Positions 8,716 to 12,046 of a stretch of DNA of 12,046 bases are shown piece by piece (position 1 is the first letter of the stretch; each line of letters starts with the position of its first letter). The notes below the pieces were generated by a model, which saw only the letters and a program-made list of their open reading frames with translations, was not told the DNA's origin and searched no databases. The DNA is from Hepatocystis sp. ex Piliocolobus tephrosceles. Taxonomy: Eukaryota; Apicomplexa; Aconoidasida; Haemosporida; Plasmodiidae. The stretch lies in assembly GCA_902459845.2 (NCBI GenBank), contig CABPSV020000345.1, positions 1-12,046 of the forward strand. Direction: 5' to 3'. The translations under genes and the position numbers were made by a program.

Positions 8716-10493
8716 ATGTATACTAATAAAAAAATGAAGAATGAAATTAACAGCAACTACCATTTTTCAGTTAAAAACATAAATTTTTTTAAAAATGCTT
8801 TATCTTTATTAAATGTTGATGATGTAAAAAGTAACATAAATTTTAAAAGAAATAAAAATGACATAAATGAAAAAGACAGATGTGTTTTATTTAATTTATA
8901 TCGTGATGGTTTAATGATTCGAAGTTTATCAAAATGTAAACAAATATATTGTTTTTTGTATATGGACTCTAATTGTTTTTCTATGTATAATATGTCAAAA
9001 ATAAAAGATCAAGATGGTGTAGTTGAAAAAATAAAAACGAACGAAAGTGGATGTTTAATAAATAATGTAACCGATAATTATGCTACCAATAAAAAAATAA
9101 ATTATGATTATGATGATAAAATTAGTGTTAATTCGGATGAACTATTTACTACACATGTTTTAAATGATGCAAATAAAGAAGTAATTAAATTAAAAACTGT
9201 ATCGCCATTAAAAAATCAATATACTGAAACTAACGAAAATGAATTTGATATAAGAAAAAAAATATATGAAGCAATAGATGATAATGAACATTCGCTAGAA
9301 TTTCTCGTTTCACCATATGAACTATTAAGTGCATTAGATTTTTTAGATCCTGTTATATTAAATATTAAATTTGATTGCATAAATAAAACATTAATTGTAC
9401 AACTAACAGATGAAGACGGAGATACATCAGAAACGTTTATAAGCATTATTGTAGATTATTATTATCAAATATGTAAATTAGAAAGATATAGTTTTTTAAA
9501 TGATAATTATACTTATTTTTATTTACAGTCAAAAATTTTTTCTTTTTATTTAGATTATTTAATTAAAAGTAATGACCATTATATTACTTTTGAAATAAGT
9601 GAATATATAAATGACACTACATCTGTTCTGAAAATGGTAAATGTTGCCCAATATATATATATATATATATATACGGGTAATTTCTATTTTTTAATAATCT
9701 TGGTAATTTTTTTTTTCTTTTTTTTAGGAAACTAAAAATAAAAATTATCAAAGGATGGTTTGCTTGATGCCGAAAGAAATCTTTGATGATTTCAACAGTT
9801 TATCAAATCAAACGTATAATTTAATCCTTATAAATATGAACACATACATACATACATGAATCTTGCTAGCTTAACATCTTTTGTCTTTTTTTTTTACTTA
9901 TACATTTTCATTTTCGCTTAATTTCCAGGTTCCATTATAGAGTAAAAGATATATCAAAAATCCTCCAAGCATTAAGTAATACATAATATGTATATATGCA
10001 TGTATGTATGCATGTATGTATTTATGTATGTATGTATGTGTGTGTGTATGTATGTGTGTGTGTATGTATGGACAAAAGAATCTGCAAAAAACTTGATAAG
10101 TATTTTTTTTCCCCTTTTTTTTAATTGCATCAATTATTTAAATAACTAACACTTTTTTTTACTTAATTATTTATACAGAAATAAGCTCTCATCTTAGGAT
10201 GGATTTTCAAGAAAATGGATTGTTGAGATTGCAATTCACCTTAAAGTAAGTCACAAATATGTATATTTATATATGTAAAAATACAAGGTGTGTTAGCTGA
10301 TTACCTTTTTATTTGTTAAATTGTTAGGCCATTTTTTTTTTTTTTTTTAATAGCATGGGCTTAGTTCTTAATACTTTTTTTTTTTTTTTTAATAACACAT
10401 AATTTTTTTTTTCTTTTTCTAAGGGAATATAATATGAACGGAACACACCTATGCTATTTTATACAGCCCTTAATTGACATTTGTTCTTTATAA
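8716..10493 (+). CDS. RAD1: Divergent RAD1, 9-1-1 DNA-damage checkpoint clamp subunit, five exons
   Basis: Rad1 is one of three PCNA-like subunits (Rad9-Hus1-Rad1) of the ring loaded at damaged DNA in the nucleus to activate the checkpoint. Exons: 8716-9636, 9728-9813, 9929-9975, 10179-10245 and 10424-10493; introns are 91, 115, 203 and 178 nt, all GT-AG and in frame. The total is 1191 nt, 396 residues against about 280 in animals. Matches to Rad1 are YHFSVKNINFFKNALSLL (about 15-32), VLFNLYRDGLMIRS with a following CKQIYCFLY (about 57-82), EFLVSPYELLSALDFL (about 195-210), YRVKDISKILQAL (about 339-351) and the ending MDFQENGLLRLQF then CYFIQPLID (about 359-392), the usual last strands of the clamp fold. 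Residues about 92-190 are a hydrophilic insert absent from animal Rad1. The first in-frame ATG after an upstream stop is at 8716; one at 8734 is also possible. Assignment is from conserved patterns; Hus1 or PCNA fit less well. Confidence 0.8.
9980..10069 (+). repeat. GTAT/GTGT microsatellite in intron 3 of RAD1
   Basis: The 203-nt intron starts with ATGT/ATGC tetranucleotides followed by two GTGTGTGT blocks and ATGTATGG. It is noncoding, as the exon on either side joins in frame across it. Confidence 0.85.
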
Positions 10494-11368
10494 TCATTTA
10501 AAAAATAAACAAAAAAAACAAGCGTTATTTTATTATTTTTTTTTTTTTGTTATTTTTTTTTTTTTTTTGTAAATATTACACTTATATTATTACAATTATC
10601 TATGTAACAATTTTATTAATGTTACTCATTTTTTTTTAATATTGGAATGCACAGTTGGGAAAAAAAAAAAAACAAAAAAAACAACGGACATGTATATGTT
10701 TATGTTTGCACGTGATCTCTATTTTTTTTTTTAATTTATATAGCATCGTTAAAAATTCAATGTAACAAAGTTACAATGATTTATGTAAATATGCAAAAAT
10801 TGAAGTAGTAGTATTTACATTGTTTTATTTATTTTAATTTTTTATTATCATTACAATTATTATTTTATTTAATTTTTAAGTGTTTAAACATTAACAATAC
10901 ATGCGAGTAAGGTTTTTTATTTTTTTTTTTTTATTTTATTTTTTTTTTTTTATTTTATTTATTTTTTTTTATTTTATTTTTTTTTTTTTGTATATATATA
11001 TATATATATATGTATTACCCTTCTGTTTTACATATTTGGTACATTATTTTCTTTTACTTCTGTTTCTTTTTCCATTTGGTTTTTTTTTTATTTCCTTATT
11101 TTTTTTTAACATCGATAATTGTACATATTATATCCAAATTAGAGGATAGACAAATACTCAGTTATGCAAATCTCAAGAAAGCATTTTTTTTTTATTTTAC
11201 TTGACATTTAAACTTTTTTTTTTAAGTTTTATATTATTGAACCTGTTTCGTGATGTTTTAATTTATCCTGTCTTGTTCTTTTTTTTAAACACGTTTTAAT
11301 ATGAACTAAAAAAAAAATAAATAAATAAATAAATAAAACTAAAACAATTAAACAAATAAATAAATAAA
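10494..11368. other. Intergenic region between RAD1 and the right-hand gene
   Basis: It holds the 3' UTR of RAD1 and the promoter of the next plus-strand gene. No exon is seen. Features: a short inverted repeat TGTAAC-AAA-GTTACA near 10762-10776, a T-rich repeat with ATTTTATTT at a 19-bp period (10933, 10952, 10971), an (AT)n tract (10991-11011), and TAAA tetranucleotides just before the next start codon. Confidence 0.65.
10913..11011 (+). repeat. T-rich 19-bp repeat followed by (AT)n
   Basis: ATTTTATTT occurs at 10933, 10952 and 10971, separated by poly-T, giving a 19-bp period; the middle copy carries an extra TTTA. An AT tract of about 21 bases follows. Open frames across it encode only Phe/Tyr/Leu and are not genes. 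Confidence 0.8.
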
Positions 11369-11983
11369 ATGAGCCATGACACGAGCAAAATGCCCAACAT
11401 ATATCAGAAGCAGTTGCTATCAGGTGAGTGGCTTATTTTTTTATATTCGTTCAGATCAGAATAACATAATACATGTTTTTGTATTACATCATTAAATATA
11501 CTTAAATATATATATATATATATAAATACATACGTGTGTTTATGTATATTATGCTTTTATATTCAGCTGTCGTTAAGAGAGAAGCAAAAGAATATGAAGA
11601 AATAAAGTTCTTAAAAGCCTCTTCAAACGATGGTTTAGATAATAATGATTTTATTGTATATTTGGAACAAAGGTTTGAAAACTTGATAATTTCTAGGTAT
11701 TTATTTGAAATGAGGTAATGAAAAATATTCAACAAACTTTTTAAAGAAACAAACGCATACGTGTATAAAAACGATTTAATGTTATATCGATAAAATAGTT
11801 CAAACACGTATAACAGCAAATGCTCTTAACACTTTTTCTTATATTTACAACGAGAAAATAACCTTTTCATAATTTTTTTTATATATACTAAAAATAATTT
11901 TTTTTTAGTACAAAGTGCTATATGTAGGTGCCCATGTATGTGTATGTGCCCGTGTTCGTGTATGTATACACATGTATGCATGT

Positions 11984-12017
<34 letters not shown>

Positions 12018-12046
12018 TCACAGTAACGACGGAAGTAGCCCCTTAC
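11369..12046 (+). CDS. Unrecognised gene, 5' part only, at least three exons
   Basis: I do not recognise the family. Exon 1 (11369-11423) starts at ATG in an A-rich context and encodes MSHDTSKMPNIYQKQLLS, ending at donor GGTGAGT. Exon 2 begins at 11567 after TTCAG and continues AVVKREAKEYEEIKFLKASS, then NDGLDNNDFIVYLEQRFENL. It ends at 11696 (donor GTATTT) or at 11714 (donor GTAATG); both give the same phase, the second adding six residues. Exon 3 begins at 12024 after a long poly-T and CACAG, reads (S)NDGSSPL, and runs off the edge. The visible part is hydrophilic and looks helical, with charged Lys/Glu stretches and no signal peptide or membrane segment. A 15-nt optional exon at 11909-11923 is also possible. 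The exon 1 to 2 join is convincing because it keeps frame with good splice sites; the rest is tentative. Confidence 0.65.

Noticed and set aside
9216..9446. Minus-strand open frame inside RAD1 exon 1
   Set aside because: It is a shadow on the antisense strand of a recognised coding exon.
9637..9676. Alternative donor GGGTAA in RAD1 intron 1
   Set aside because: Extending exon 1 to 9676 breaks frame with the acceptor at 9728.
10901..11204. Two overlapping plus-strand open frames rich in Phe/Tyr
   Set aside because: They are translations of poly-T and AT repeats between genes.
11502..11819. Minus-strand open frame over exon 2 of the right-hand gene
   Set aside because: The plus strand has a start, good splice sites and a coding-like hydrophilic exon; the minus frame is an antisense shadow.

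Overview
The window looks like nuclear DNA of a malaria parasite (Plasmodium or a close haemosporidian). It is extremely A+T-rich, with homopolymer runs of up to about 50 bases, (AT)n tracts, and genes with several small introns bounded by GTAAGT-like donors and T-rich acceptors. One protein carries Asn/Ile and Ser/Glu low-complexity inserts, and one protein has an apicoplast-type leader. I cannot fix the species from sequence alone.

Layout, left to right: (1) 1-1216 has no gene I can support; it holds AT microsatellites, a tetranucleotide-based tandem repeat and a small hairpin. (2) 1217-2515, minus strand: the complete four-exon gene for cytosolic ribosomal protein L27, whose first exon is only 11 nt. 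(3) 2516-3685 is intergenic. (4) 3686-5758, minus strand: a single-exon gene for SNAPC3, the zinc-binding subunit of the snRNA-activating complex. (5) 5759-6214 is a short divergent promoter region with an A51-T10 tract. (6) 6215-7928, plus strand: a five-exon gene for an organellar, probably apicoplast, ribosomal protein S10 with a signal peptide and a C-terminal extension of about 100 residues. (7) 7929-8715 is intergenic with long A and T runs. (8) 8716-10493, plus strand: a five-exon gene for a divergent RAD1, the PCNA-like subunit of the 9-1-1 DNA-damage clamp. (9) 10494-11368 is intergenic. (10) 11369 to the right edge, plus strand: the start of an unrecognised multi-exon gene.

The five genes are ordinary core functions: translation in the cytosol, translation in the organelle, small-nuclear-RNA transcription and genome surveillance. 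They share no pathway, and nothing resembles an operon, mobile element or CRISPR array. I found no clear undescribed system. The points most worth a second look are the S10 extension and its exon-encoded leader, the roughly 100-residue insert in RAD1, the 11-nt first exon of RPL27 with G/C tracts in its first intron, and the frame-neutral alternative splice options in the last gene.

Exon boundaries were built by hand from frame, splice consensus and family alignment; no transcript data were used.
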